Positions 43,601 to 51,769 of a DNA stretch of 64,000 bases are shown here, piece by piece. The stretch comes from CAWUKT01 sp964352215 (GTDB lineage: Bacteria > Bacteroidota > Bacteroidia > J057 > JADKCL01). The notes under the pieces were generated by a model. It made no database searches, was not told where the DNA came from, and saw nothing but the letters and a program-made list of their open reading frames with translations. The DNA lies in NCBI GenBank assembly GCA_964352215.1, contig CAYGRE010000007.1:34199-98198 (forward strand), read 5' to 3'. Made by a program: the position numbers and the translations under genes. Numbering within the stretch: the first letter of the stretch is position 1; each line of letters opens with the position of its first letter.

Positions 43601-46357
43601 TTCCGTATAGGCTTTCCCGAATACATCTTTGATACTTACCACGTGGTCGCCGGTATTTTCCATGCGGAGGCTCAAGTCGTGTACTTTGGGGCCCAGGGCA
43701 ATGGTATCGCGGTGAAGGATGATCCCTTCTTTTTCGGAAACGTATTTCATCCCACCTGCATCCTGCCGCAAGGCCCTGCGGTATTCCATCCGCCTGACTT
43801 CGACCACCACTTTCTGATCTTCCAGGGGCTGGTCCCGGTAATCCACCCCGGCAAAGGAAAAGGTCGCATTGTCGTACTGGTTCACGGAAGAACCGGGGCT
43901 TTTGATGCCCAGGTAATGGTCCTGGAAGTTGGCAGTGAATTGCTGGTTGCGGTAGACGGCCCGTCCGGTATTGTCGAAGACGGACACGACTGCGGTCACC
44001 TCAAGTCCTTCTTGCTTGAGGAGGGGTTGGGGAATGGTATATTCAATGGTATCGTGTCCCAGGCTGTCGAGGGTTCCTTTGAACTTCACCTCGGGTATTT
44101 TGAAATCGTAGTCGTGGTCATTGAAAAAGCGGTAATCCGGGAATCGTTCGCTTGAGAATTGGCGGGCTCTTGGAACGAAGGTGACTTCATAAGTATGCTC
44201 AGCGCAGACGGTACCAAAGAAATAGCTGGCTTCCACCGGGAGCCGCACCGTCTGGGCAGCCTGGTATACACTGTCCGGGACATCGAGGGCCACCTTGATC
44301 TTGTCCGGTACAAATTCCTCGACCTGGAAAGAATAGCTTTTGAGATTGCGGTCGGTCCCATCGCTTACTTGTACATAGTAGTAGCCTGTGCCAAAATCGG
44401 TGGCCAGTGGGATTTCCAATGCAAATGATCCCTGCCGGTTGGTTTTGAGCTTGGTCTTGATGGTTTCGGTCCCGTTGGGGGCGGTGACCTCGATTTTGAG
44501 GGGGACATTGGCAGCGGTACTGAAATCCCAATTGCGGAGGATACCGGCGATGTGGGCCGTGTCTCCGGGGCGGTAGAGATTGCGGTCTCCGTAGATAAAC
44601 AGGTCGACATCACCGGCCAGCGGTGAGTTGCTCCTCAGGCTGAACCTGCCGGTCCGTTGCCGGGTGCGGTCGAGGTCCAGGAAGTTGAGGTCGTCCCCAT
44701 AAGTGACGGTGATCAGCCGGGGAGCAAAACCAGCTGCTTTGCGGTCTATGTTGCGGAACCGCACGGCCCCGCTGCCATCCGTAACCCCGGTAAACAGGGT
44801 TTGGTTGGTTTCGGAAATGACCTTGACGGTGACTCCACCGATTGGTCGGGCCGTAGAAAGCGCATTGACAAAGACAATGACCTCCTCATCTGTTTTCTTG
44901 GCAATGATCCCGAGGTCAGAGAGGGAGATCACCTTGCGGTCCCGCATCCAGTAGTCGCTGTCGGAATTCACCTCCATCGCGAAGATGCCTTTGTATTTAC
45001 TTTTCAACTGCTTCTTCAGATCTACCGGAACATGCTGCACCCCGTCATTTCCCGTTTTCCCCAGCAGATCGACTTTGAAGGTATCCTGGGAAATCAACCG
45101 CCCGAAATTGCGCAGGGTCACATAGCTGCCATAATCGTAGTAGTAATCGAATTGGTTGTCGTACCAGTTGTAGCGGCGAAATTGCCCTGAGTTTTTGTCA
45201 AGGAATTGGATCAGATTGTTTTCATATATCTCGTAAGTAGAGGCGATGAACTGGTGGAGGTTGCCACAACTGACCGAGATATTTTCTTCTCCGTTGCGGA
45301 GGAGGTAGGCTCCCTTAACATCGGTAAAGCGCAGAAAAGGCTTGAGGACAGGCATGGTCAATTCGTAAGCCCAATCTTCTTCCAGTACGCCACCCATCAG
45401 ACCGGGGCAGCCATTGCGCAGGCTTACCCGCACCTGAGTACCGGGAATGAAATCGCCTCTGATGCGGAAGCCTTCGGATATCTCTTCCACCACATAAGAG
45501 GTCTTTGGATAAACCTCGACAAAGCTTTCGATAAAATGGGGGTCTACTGGCTGGCTGGTCGAAACGTCGATCCGGGCATTGTTGTATTCGGTGGTTTGCT
45601 CGACATCGGTGACCTTGAGTTCGGTGAGGGGAGGAAGGGAGATTTCGGTGAGGTAATCTTCCGCCAGGGGAGAGCGGTCAAATTCAGGAAGGAGCCCTTT
45701 TTTGATGCGAATGATATAGCATTGGGTGGAGTCCGGGACCTCTTCGGCATCCCAGACCAGCGCGTGTTCGGTTTCATTGCCGTAGGTCCGAACATCGAAT
45801 TTGCTGACAGGTTCTCCTTCCAGGGTCACCTCAACATACTTGTCCAGGGTATAGGCATTTACGGGATAATTGAAGGAAACCTTTGCTTTGACCGGTGACT
45901 TCAACCCCCAATAGGATACTTCACTGCGGTCCCATCTGACCGAAGCATTCAGAATCTTGAAATAGGGAGAGTGGAACTTTCGAATTTCTTGGTCGATCTC
46001 GACCTGCTTACCGAATGCGATCCGATCGGTGAGTACGACCTGGTAATCGGTGGCGGGTTCGAGCGGGCCTTCCGGGGAAAAATGCAATTCGGATGGGCTG
46101 TTCCATTTGAATCGACCTTCCAGTTCGGGCGTGAATCGGGCGAATTCAGTCTTGAACCACTTGCCTACCGAGTCCACCGGGGCCAGGGGCGTGTCAAATT
46201 TCCAATTGAAAGAGGTGTAGAGATTGACTTCTCCTTCTGAGGAAAAATCGGTGACTTTGGCACTTTTCTCACAGCTGCTGAGGTGCAGGAGAAGGTACAC
46301 GAAGGGGAGAATCAGAATCAGGCGTCCGGGTGATCCAGGGTACAAGTGCAGGCGCAT
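40700..46357 (-). CDS. Bacterial alpha-2-macroglobulin lipoprotein with thioester
   Basis: An 1885-residue envelope protease trap. The N-terminus has a lipobox L-S-S-C (Cys 29). Long MG-domain beta sandwiches follow, including G-D-R-N-L-Y-R-P-G-D-T-A-H-I-A-G (MG2), with a bait-like region before the C-terminal half. The thioester motif G-C-S-E-Q near residue 1360 is intact, followed by the alpha-helical toroid and receptor-like domains. It would be anchored in the periplasm and trap proteases that attack the cell. PBP1C, its usual repair partner, lies just downstream, so the stop at 40700 may be coupled to the ancestral pbpC start at 40698. Confidence 0.93.
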   Translation of the reverse strand: MRLHLYPGSPGRLILILPFVYLLLHLSSCEKSAKVTDFSSEGEVNLYTSFNWKFDTPLAPVDSVGKWFKTEFARFTPELEGRFKWNSPSELHFSPEGPLEPATDYQVVLTDRIAFGKQVEIDQEIRKFHSPYFKILNASVRWDRSEVSYWGLKSPVKAKVSFNYPVNAYTLDKYVEVTLEGEPVSKFDVRTYGNETEHALVWDAEEVPDSTQCYIIRIKKGLLPEFDRSPLAEDYLTEISLPPLTELKVTDVEQTTEYNNARIDVSTSQPVDPHFIESFVEVYPKTSYVVEEISEGFRIRGDFIPGTQVRVSLRNGCPGLMGGVLEEDWAYELTMPVLKPFLRFTDVKGAYLLRNGEENISVSCGNLHQFIASTYEIYENNLIQFLDKNSGQFRRYNWYDNQFDYYYDYGSYVTLRNFGRLISQDTFKVDLLGKTGNDGVQHVPVDLKKQLKSKYKGIFAMEVNSDSDYWMRDRKVISLSDLGIIAKKTDEEVIVFVNALSTARPIGGVTVKVISETNQTLFTGVTDGSGAVRFRNIDRKAAGFAPRLITVTYGDDLNFLDLDRTRQRTGRFSLRSNSPLAGDVDLFIYGDRNLYRPGDTAHIAGILRNWDFSTAANVPLKIEVTAPNGTETIKTKLKTNRQGSFALEIPLATDFGTGYYYVQVSDGTDRNLKSYSFQVEEFVPDKIKVALDVPDSVYQAAQTVRLPVEASYFFGTVCAEHTYEVTFVPRARQFSSERFPDYRFFNDHDYDFKIPEVKFKGTLDSLGHDTIEYTIPQPLLKQEGLEVTAVVSVFDNTGRAVYRNQQFTANFQDHYLGIKSPGSSVNQYDNATFSFAGVDYRDQPLEDQKVVVEVRRMEYRRALRQDAGGMKYVSEKEGIILHRDTIALGPKVHDLSLRMENTGDHVVSIKDVFGKAYTERKFTVFGPKIEESESFATDPEGDIVIIADKESYRTGETARLVFSTPFSGRMLVTVERDKVYQYFYLDVPRKTATLNLPLNAGYVPNIYVSATLFRPQRNTSNIVLTKAQGYLNLDVKESYREMDIRIDAPELVEPGTRPIVTVRGPAGQDLMVTLAAVDEGILAIKGFETPDPFSYFYAARKLLVDSYDLYRFLLPEVPSAEGATGGGGGPGLYDMRAGNFNPITAKRFRPMAFWSGLVEAGPDGVARIPIDIPKEFNGRIRLMAVAHTGSRFGRATDAMTARDDVVMVPGLPRFVTTGDSMFIPLNLMNATQDSVKVRAKLTVAGPLVLDGPAEQELSLGAQAAGTVGFPVRTTKGIGVGKLRFELSGDEDRVQEFELAVRPPAAFESVGGTGSIKAGESKEFTIPVGYYPEIQSSRIMISHGFALKFAEHIDYLLSYPHGCSEQLTSQLFPQLYLPEIAALVAPDLLDEQDPTGQSKLGKTVENIRNGIKRLEGRVNYNGSVDTWPGGSSYSWWTTAYVTHFLVEAKKKAYPVNENTLARMLDYLKDQCGQQSTEIISYYDANGYQQEEKVKKELVYSLYVLALAEQPELSIMNLYKSKPEKLAWESKVLLAGAFSLIGNEQAFQALIPKDLMYERPERRTGGNFDSEVRSNALVLFVMGTADPDHPLVKTSFEFLEQSLDIISTQDRAWTFLAMGKLAEQKSGLQLNVQVEVDGQKVGAFNGKDWEMTSRNWLGKTVKLTATGDGEANYTWQLRGIPSGAAATQAHAHRDLKVERRILTTQGEEIFEPVFRQGEMFLVELMVYAPRTSIENIALVDLVPAGFEIENGRIRPDAFDFMQGEFNQWDHSDYRDDRALFYLYLSKGKQKKYTYLVRCVSQGKYLYPPVLAEAMYDPGIWCRSGSDTIRILDPEAPLPFRLAPSLHPDCRDAAEERFQAVWNALDEESPFMDLIKRNMLNAPAGAGE

Positions 46358-46645
46358 AGGATAAGCGATGGTCCGAAGGTGAAGGTAGAGGCGAAGTGTT
46401 TCAGCCTTTGAAATATTTACGAAAGGGAATTAGCGGTTAGTATAACTACGGTAAAATCGGCCTCATGTTGCGCTCATGGCAAGAAAAAAGCCAATTATAT
46501 TTTGCCCTTCAGCGGACAAAAATAACCGTTCAGGCGAAAAAACAGAACCTGAATGCAACCTCCGCGTAGAATTAGGTATCTAAGTAATTAAACAAACCAA
46601 TCCGCGGCCAATTGCCGGCCCGTGATTGAGGTAAGGAGGCCCATT

Positions 46646-46777
46646 ATGATTGACTCGTTAGAATTAATCCTCCTTCTCTTGCTGGCAACCATGTTTGCCT
46701 TTCCGGTAGCCCAGAATTTGTACCGAAGCTGGTCCAATCCGGTAGAGAAAGAAGAAGAAACAAACTCGCTCAGCTGA
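46646..46777 (+). CDS. Small single-pass membrane protein (43 aa)
   Basis: A 43-codon ORF: a short start M-I-D-S, a hydrophobic helix L-E-L-I-L-L-L-L-L-A-T-M-F-A-F-P-V-A, then a polar acidic tail with W-S-N-P-V-E-K-E-E-E. It has a strong Shine-Dalgarno sequence, AAGGAGG, seven bases before the ATG, rare in this phylum and good evidence for translation. No family is recognised. The rest of the 46358-46913 gap (about 290 bp before it and 136 bp after) shows no other gene. Confidence 0.65.
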   Translation: MIDSLELILLLLLATMFAFPVAQNLYRSWSNPVEKEEETNSLS

Positions 46778-46913
46778 CTCAGGATTTGCTCCTGAAATTT
46801 GTAGCCATTTGCATTGATTGTCCGAGCCTGTTGAAGGTTTGGGGAAATGTCTTTGTACTTGTGGGGTTCGATGAAATGACCATCGAAACTTTCAGGAAAT
46901 AGAAGGCTGGATT

Positions 46914-47528
46914 TTACTCTGCCAACTTCTCCTGAATTGCCTTGCGCAACTCTTGGGCAGTCTCAACCTTGTCTTTGCGGACATCGTCCATGCTGTCTTT
47001 GTTGTCCTCAATGAAATTTTCAAGTGCATCCAGGCAGGCATTCCATTTTTCTTGTTGGTAGAGACTGAGGCTGTACAGCCAATACCTGTCCGGGTATTGA
47101 GGGGCATCTTGTACTAACTTTTGCAGGAAAGGTTCTGCCTCAGCAGGACGCTCCAGACGCAGCAGGAGTAAACCGTGGTATTCCAAGACGTGACTGGGGA
47201 TGCTATCCTTAGGGTTCCGGTCCTCGTACAGGAGAAGGTCTTTCTCTGCCAGACTGTAATTTCCCTTCTCAAAGTAGGCAAAAGATGCCTGGAGAGCAGG
47301 AGAAGTATTAATGACAGAGCCTCGGCTGCGCACGAATTGGGGTTCCGCTTCTGCGATCGCTGTGCGGACCATCTTTGCCGAAGTGGTTCCCCCGGCGTTG
47401 TAGATTAGAAACAGCGCCAGCGGAGCAGCTAAGAGTAGGAGGGAGGCGGCAATGGCAATCCACGGGAACCTTTTGATGGGTTCGTGCTCGTGATCTTCGG
47501 GGTTGTAGTTACTTTCTTTTCTCTCCAA
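46914..47528 (-). CDS. Membrane-anchored TPR protein
   Basis: 204 residues with a short cytoplasmic start (H-E-H-E-P-I-K-R-F-P), one membrane helix at about residues 23-44 (W-I-A-I-A-A-S-L-L-L-L-A-A-P-L-A-L-F) and a periplasmic part with three TPR-like units (Y-F-E-K-G-N-Y-S-L-A-E-K-D-L, L-L-R-L-E-R-P-A-E-A-E-P-F-L-Q-K-L, L-Y-Q-Q-E-K-W-N-A-C-L-D-A-L). Resembles the C-terminal TPR anchors found behind extracytoplasmic sigma factors, but no sigma factor is adjacent. Function unknown. Confidence 0.7.
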   Translation of the reverse strand: MERKESNYNPEDHEHEPIKRFPWIAIAASLLLLAAPLALFLIYNAGGTTSAKMVRTAIAEAEPQFVRSRGSVINTSPALQASFAYFEKGNYSLAEKDLLLYEDRNPKDSIPSHVLEYHGLLLLRLERPAEAEPFLQKLVQDAPQYPDRYWLYSLSLYQQEKWNACLDALENFIEDNKDSMDDVRKDKVETAQELRKAIQEKLAE

Positions 47529-47810
47529 TTTTCTTGTTTCCCTTTCTTAGCTCTATTGGTACAACCCCTCGGCGATCAAAATGATTTATTATTCTGCCAG
47601 GGAAGGGAAAACCACTCAATAATAATTCTTAGCATCGGGGCTGTGATTCAAGTTCTCCGTTTGTGATTCCGGTTAAAAGAGGCAGATCTTCTACCAATGT
47701 TAGAATACGGACGATGAACGATTTTTTCTGACTGGGATTAATCCTTTTCTTAGCGTTTTAATCTACCTAATCGGGCTAATGAACTCAATCAATAGCCAAT
47801 ATTAAACACT

Positions 47811-48503
47811 ATGAAAAAATTAGTTGCTGAATTTATCGGAACCTTCTGGCTGGTGCTGGGAGGTTGTGGTAGTGCGGTTTTGGCCGCAGGGTTCCCAGGC
47901 TTGGGAATCGGGTTTGTGGGCGTTTCGCTTGCTTTCGGTCTTACTGTGGTAACGATGGCCTACGCCATCGGCCATATTTCTGGTTGTCACCTCAACCCGG
48001 CTGTTTCCATCGGTCTCTGGATGGGAGGGCGTTTTGACGGGAAAGATTTGCTTCCCTATATCGTTTCTCAGGTTCTTGGTGGTATCGCGGGTGCAGGAGT
48101 CCTGTATGTCATCGCTTCCGGTGCAGATGGGTTCAGCCTCGATGGCGGATTTGCTTCCAATGGGTATGGTGACCACTCTCCCGGAGGATTCAATATGGTC
48201 GCAGCACTGGTTTGTGAAGTCGTAATGACCTTTATGTTCCTGATCATCATTTTAGGTTCTACCCACTCCAAAGCCCCGAAGTACCTCGCAGGCCTCGCAA
48301 TCGGACTTGGTTTGACCCTCATTCACCTGATCAGCATCCCGGTAACAAATACTTCTGTCAACCCGGCACGGAGTACCAGCCAAGCAATTTTCGCTCAGGG
48401 TTGGGCGCTTGAACAACTTTGGCTATTTTGGGTAGCACCTATCGCCGGTGCTATATTGGCAGGACTGGTGTACAAGTACCTTTCTCCTGAAGGGGAGAAG
48501 TAA
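47811..48503 (+). CDS. aqpZ: Aquaporin Z-type water channel
   Basis: A 230-residue MIP channel with six membrane helices and both pore motifs: H-L-N-P-A-V-S near residue 64 and S-V-N-P-A-R-S near 187. The selectivity positions visible (His in L-I-H-L-I, Thr in N-T-S-V-N-P-A-R, the Arg after N-P-A) are those of water-selective AqpZ rather than glycerol facilitators. It allows rapid water flux across the inner membrane. It stands alone with a 280-bp upstream region and ends at a strong hairpin. Confidence 0.95.
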   Translation: MKKLVAEFIGTFWLVLGGCGSAVLAAGFPGLGIGFVGVSLAFGLTVVTMAYAIGHISGCHLNPAVSIGLWMGGRFDGKDLLPYIVSQVLGGIAGAGVLYVIASGADGFSLDGGFASNGYGDHSPGGFNMVAALVCEVVMTFMFLIIILGSTHSKAPKYLAGLAIGLGLTLIHLISIPVTNTSVNPARSTSQAIFAQGWALEQLWLFWVAPIAGAILAGLVYKYLSPEGEK

Positions 48504-48551
48504 GAAAATATAGAAAAATCAATTTAACATGCGGTGAAATGTTTATTTCAT

Positions 48552-48574
48552 GCCGCCCCGGGTTTCGGGGCGGC
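48552..48574 (+). terminator. Terminator after aqpZ
   Basis: GCCGCCCC and GGGGCGGC form a perfect 8-bp GC stem around a 7-base loop, followed by a T-rich ATCTTCTT. It lies 49 bp after the aqpZ stop and just before the 20-bp array. Confidence 0.75.
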
Positions 48575-48589
48575 ATCTTCTTCGGTGCA

Positions 48590-48749
48590 CGCCTCAACAT
48601 TTTGGTTTGCGCCCCAACTTTTTGGTGCACGCCTCAACTTTTTGGTTTTCGCCTCAACATTTTGGTGCACGCCCCAACTTTTTGGTTTTTGCCGCATTCT
48701 TTTGGTGGGCAGTGCACCCTTTTGACGCACAGTACATCTTTTTGGTACG
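48590..48749. repeat. Eight 20-bp units between aqpZ and a TPR gene
   Basis: Units start every 20 bp from 48590. Early units alternate, for example CGCCTCAACATTTTGGTTTG and CGCCCCAACTTTTTGGTGCA; the last three diverge but keep phase and the TTTTGG core. All reading frames stay partly open, which creates several repeat-only ORFs. Confidence 0.92.
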
Positions 48750-48778
48750 CACGACATCTTGATTCACACGGTTTTCTT

Positions 48779-48786
48779 TAGCTTTG
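48779..48786 (+). promoter_or_regulatory. -7 element at the TPR gene start
   Basis: TAGCTTTG is a perfect TAnnTTTG match ending six bases before the ATG at 48793, with TTG at 48759-48761 upstream. Transcription would begin at or very near the start codon, giving a leaderless mRNA. Confidence 0.55.
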
Positions 48787-48792
48787 TTGCCT

Positions 48793-49569
48793 ATGTGTCA
48801 CCATAAACTATTGGGTATACTTGTTCTTCTATTTTGCATGGCTTGTACTGCGCAGGCTCAGACCAACCCAAATGAAAGCTACCAAAGGGGAGTCACCCTC
48901 CTGATGTCCAAAGACTACGCCCAAGCCGAGGTGGCATTCACCCAAGCATTTCAGTCAGATGTAAGAATGGAAGACGCTCAACGGAAGATGGCCTACATCT
49001 ACCGTTCCTTTTCCCGTGATGGACAGGGCAATGTGGAAGGCGCGATCACCGACCTGGACTCCGCAATCGCCATCGATCCCGAAGATCTGGCCAGTTATTT
49101 TGACCGCATGAAGATGTTGGTGAAGGTCCGCGATTTTGATGCAGTGGTCCGTGATGCCGAGACTGTCCTGTCAGGAGAGCCGGACGAAGCCCAATTCGCA
49201 ACCGCCCATTATTTCCTGGGCCGTGCCTATTACGGCACCGGGGATTTCAAAGCCTCAGCCGAGGCCATGTCCGTCAATCTGGCCCGCTTTCCCGAGGACA
49301 TGGAATCCCTCCTGTTCAGAGCATCTGCCAAAGAACGCTACTTTGACATCACTGGGGCCATCGAGGATTATGACCTGGTTTTAGAGCTCAACCCTCAGAT
49401 CAAAGAAGTCTACGCCAACCGAGGTGTCCTGAAGATCAATTTGTTAACGGCCAATGGGAATCTGAAACCCTCTAAAAAGGAAGCTAAAAGCGCTTGCAGT
49501 GATCTGAATAAAGCCTGGGAAATGGGGGATGAGACGGTGGGAGATATGATTGAAATCTATTGCAAATAG
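48793..49569 (+). CDS. Exported TPR protein
   Basis: About 258 residues with a signal peptide (H-K-L-L-G-I-L-V-L-L-F-C-M-A-C-T-A-Q-A-Q), which could be cut at A-Q-A or lipidated at M-A-C. Five TPR-like repeats follow (Y-Q-R-G-V-T-L-L-M-S-K-D-Y-A-Q-A-E, A-I-T-D-L-D-S-A-I-A-I-D-P-E-D, and others). It would act as a scaffold in the periplasm or at a membrane; partners are unknown. The ATG at 48793 is chosen over the TTG frame at 48784 because the -7 element overlaps the latter. Confidence 0.75.
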   Translation: MCHHKLLGILVLLFCMACTAQAQTNPNESYQRGVTLLMSKDYAQAEVAFTQAFQSDVRMEDAQRKMAYIYRSFSRDGQGNVEGAITDLDSAIAIDPEDLASYFDRMKMLVKVRDFDAVVRDAETVLSGEPDEAQFATAHYFLGRAYYGTGDFKASAEAMSVNLARFPEDMESLLFRASAKERYFDITGAIEDYDLVLELNPQIKEVYANRGVLKINLLTANGNLKPSKKEAKSACSDLNKAWEMGDETVGDMIEIYCK

Positions 49570-49606
49570 GAGAGGGATCAATGGGGTTGCCCATTTTAGC
49601 GCATCC

Positions 49607-49678
49607 TCACTTCTTAGGCCATTGTCACTTCTTAGGCCATCCTCACTTCTGAGGCCATTGTCATTTCCGAAACCGAAG
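49607..49678. repeat. Four 18-bp units at the glycosyltransferase stop
   Basis: Units at 49607, 49625, 49643 and 49661 read TCACTTCTTAGGCCATTG with the last four bases alternating ATTG/ATCC. On the glycosyltransferase strand each unit ends in TGA, and the innermost TGA is the real stop codon (49663-49661). Confidence 0.9.
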
Positions 49679-50332
49679 CTTCACCAAAAACCATAAGTTC
49701 AACATCCCATCCCGGAACTTCTTGATTTTCTTCTTCCCAAACCGGAGATGATAGGGGATATGCACCTCCCGGAAAGCGAGGTCGCGGCGGATGGCTTCGA
49801 TCTTAATCTCCTCGCTGAATCCCATGCCTTTGTTTTCCAGCCGGATGCGGTCGAGTATTTCGCTGCGAAAGATCCACATGCCCGATTGAGAATCTTTGAG
49901 GCCAAACCCGAACAAGATGCGGGTCACGGTGGTCAGGACAAAGTTCCCAAACCGGCTGACCGGGTCCATATTGGAACGGGTGGTGAGGGGAAACCGGCAG
50001 GCGGAGATGAAATCGAGTTGGTCACGGAAAAGGAGCTCCAATAAATGCGGGATTTCTTCGGGGGGATAGGTTCCGTCCCCATCCATGGTAATAAATACAT
50101 CCCCGGTCGCTTCGGCAAACCCTTTGAAGTAGGCGTGCCCATATCCCTGCTGGGCTTCCCGAAAGACCCTGGCGCCAAAGCGTTCCCCGATGTCAGCCGT
50201 CAGATCGGTAGAGTTATTGTCCACGATGACGATCTCATCTACCAGATCAGGGACTTTTTCCAGCACATGGGGCAAGCCTTCCTCTTCGTTGTAACAGGGA
50301 ATGATGAGTGATATGCGGGAGCCTTGATACAA
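49661..50332 (-). CDS. GT2 glycosyltransferase, dolichol-phosphate mannosyltransferase-like
   Basis: 223 residues: I-S-L-I-I-P-C-Y-N-E-E-E-G-L, I-V-I-V-D-N-N-S-T-D-L-T, and the D-x-D motif in I-T-M-D-G-D-G-T-Y-P-P-E-E. The short length and lack of membrane helices match the soluble DPM1-like GT2 branch that transfers a sugar from a nucleotide donor to polyprenyl phosphate. It lies downstream of a GT4 enzyme on the same strand, separated by a 12-bp array, so both probably serve a surface glycan. Confidence 0.9.
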   Translation of the reverse strand: MYQGSRISLIIPCYNEEEGLPHVLEKVPDLVDEIVIVDNNSTDLTADIGERFGARVFREAQQGYGHAYFKGFAEATGDVFITMDGDGTYPPEEIPHLLELLFRDQLDFISACRFPLTTRSNMDPVSRFGNFVLTTVTRILFGFGLKDSQSGMWIFRSEILDRIRLENKGMGFSEEIKIEAIRRDLAFREVHIPYHLRFGKKKIKKFRDGMLNLWFLVKLRFRK

Positions 50333-50347
50333 ATCGGTAGCTTAATC

Positions 50348-50419
50348 TTTCACAAATACTTTCACAGGCACTTCCAAAAATACGTTTGCAAATGCTTTCA
50401 CAAATACGATCACAAAGGG
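50348..50419. repeat. Six 12-bp units between two glycosyltransferase genes
   Basis: TTTCACAAATAC and five derivatives run in exact 12-bp phase (TTTCACAGGCAC, TTCCAAAAATAC, GTTTGCAAATGC, TTTCACAAATAC, GATCACAAAGGG). On the gene strand the unit is near GTATTTGTGAAA. Confidence 0.75.
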
Positions 50420-50429
50420 CCAAAGATAG

Positions 50430-51575
50430 TCATTCACCCAGGACCTTTTTCACCAATTTGATCAAGACACTTTTCTCGTGTTCCCAGGACCAATCGGCTT
50501 CGGTCATGGAGCGCTCATAAAAGGGCTTGCGCTGTTGGATCAACTCGTGGTAAATCCGTTCCAGTTTGTGGGATTTGAAAGGGTAGGAGACAGAAAGCCC
50601 GAAGTCAAATTGCTCGTTGAGCTTTTTCCAGCGCGGAGTATTGGTAAAGACAAGTGGCTTCTCCATGCCCATGAATTCATAGAATTTGGTCGGGATTTTG
50701 TCCTTGATATGCGGGGCGGCATCGTACAAGGCAGTTCCGAAAAGACAGCCATTGATCAGGGTGACGATCTCTTCATAGGGGAGGTAGTTCAATCCTCCGA
50801 TCAACCGGACCGATCCTTCGTCCCCGTCTTCGCCGGTCCAGTCTTCGATCTCATCGAGCAATTCACGGTCATGGGTATGCCCCGCGATGATCAGGTCGAT
50901 CGGCTCCATTTCTTTGAGGAGATTCCAGAGTTCGAGGCTGCGTTCGAGGCCCCAGGCATTTGAGATGGTACCGCAATAGAGCATATAAGGAGGCCGGTCA
51001 GAAGGGGCTTCGTAGTCGATGTCCTTGGGTTTGGCAAATTTATTCCGCACGAAGGCCACCCGTTTTTCAGGCATCTTCAACATTCCGGCGTAGCAATCCT
51101 CGGCATAGATCAGGCCGTCCCCGTAGCTGTGAAAATCATTTTCGATCTTGCGCACCCGTTTGATCAGTCCACTCTTGCTCCAGGCCGGGTAAGAAGTTCC
51201 CCCTTTGATATTGGCGGCATAATCTTCGTGTACGTCGTAAATTAGCTTGACCCCGGACAATTCCTTTTTCAGTGCCTTGCCGATTTTGAGCAACTCCGGG
51301 GTATGAATCTGAAATACATCCGCCCCCGTTTTGCGGGCCAACTTGAAGATCCGGCGCGGTGCTGCCAGCCGCTTAGGTCCCCGACGGTGAAAGGTTCCGG
51401 TAGGAATGATGCGCACTCCGTCCCGCTTGTAGGGCTCCTTCGCCGGGTCCTGGCCGATAATGGTCACCTTGTACCCAGCCTCTACCTGAGCCAGTGCTTC
51501 TTTGAAGAAGATTCGACTGTGAACCGCAGGGTTCAGGACGGTCAGGTGGCAAATATGAGGTGTTGATTTTCCCAT
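50430..51575 (-). CDS. GT4-type glycosyltransferase
   Basis: A 381-residue GT-B fold enzyme if started at M-G-K-S-T-P-H-I-C-H-L-T (51575); the frame is open to 51623, but those 16 residues are less convincing. Features: H-S-R-I-F-F-K-E-A-L, A-G-Y-K-V-T-I-I-G-Q, Y-D-V-H-E-D-Y, Y-C-G-T-I-S-N-A-W-G and the C-terminal E-x7-E-like M-G-M-E-K-P-L-V-F-T-N-T. Would add a sugar in polysaccharide or glycolipid assembly. Donor and acceptor are unknown. It is divergent from dapD. Confidence 0.85.
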   Translation of the reverse strand: MGKSTPHICHLTVLNPAVHSRIFFKEALAQVEAGYKVTIIGQDPAKEPYKRDGVRIIPTGTFHRRGPKRLAAPRRIFKLARKTGADVFQIHTPELLKIGKALKKELSGVKLIYDVHEDYAANIKGGTSYPAWSKSGLIKRVRKIENDFHSYGDGLIYAEDCYAGMLKMPEKRVAFVRNKFAKPKDIDYEAPSDRPPYMLYCGTISNAWGLERSLELWNLLKEMEPIDLIIAGHTHDRELLDEIEDWTGEDGDEGSVRLIGGLNYLPYEEIVTLINGCLFGTALYDAAPHIKDKIPTKFYEFMGMEKPLVFTNTPRWKKLNEQFDFGLSVSYPFKSHKLERIYHELIQQRKPFYERSMTEADWSWEHEKSVLIKLVKKVLGE

Positions 51576-51633
51576 TGGAATTCGACCTTCAATTTGCGAC
51601 AAGATGCTGGATAGGCCAAACACTTTATTTGTT

Positions 51634-51641
51634 TATCTTTG
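51634..51641 (+). promoter_or_regulatory. -7 element upstream of dapD
   Basis: TATCTTTG matches TAnnTTTG exactly, 128 bp before the dapD ATG. The implied leader of about 120 nt contains a 6-bp pairing between 51702-51707 and 51740-51745; I could not match it to a known riboswitch. No -33 element is obvious. Confidence 0.45.
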
Positions 51642-51769
51642 CAGCGACTTTTACCGACTGCGTGCGATGGGTACGCGCCGTAAAATTTGAATATCCCGAG
51701 AGGAGCCAACTGAGAAAATATTTTATTTTGTTGTCCAGAGGCTCTGAAAGGGCGAAATAGGCTGGAACA

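Noticed and set aside
40628..45898. Several long plus-strand ORFs (436, 452, 230 residues)
   Set aside because: They are shadows of the alpha-2-macroglobulin gene on the minus strand, which has a lipobox, MG domains and the thioester.
48534..48781. Overlapping small ORFs on both strands rich in F-W repeats
   Set aside because: All arise from the 20-bp array read in several frames; no single frame shows coding character.
51642..51769. Riboswitch in the dapD leader
   Set aside because: There is a short stem and AT-rich pairing, but I could not match it to a lysine or other known aptamer.
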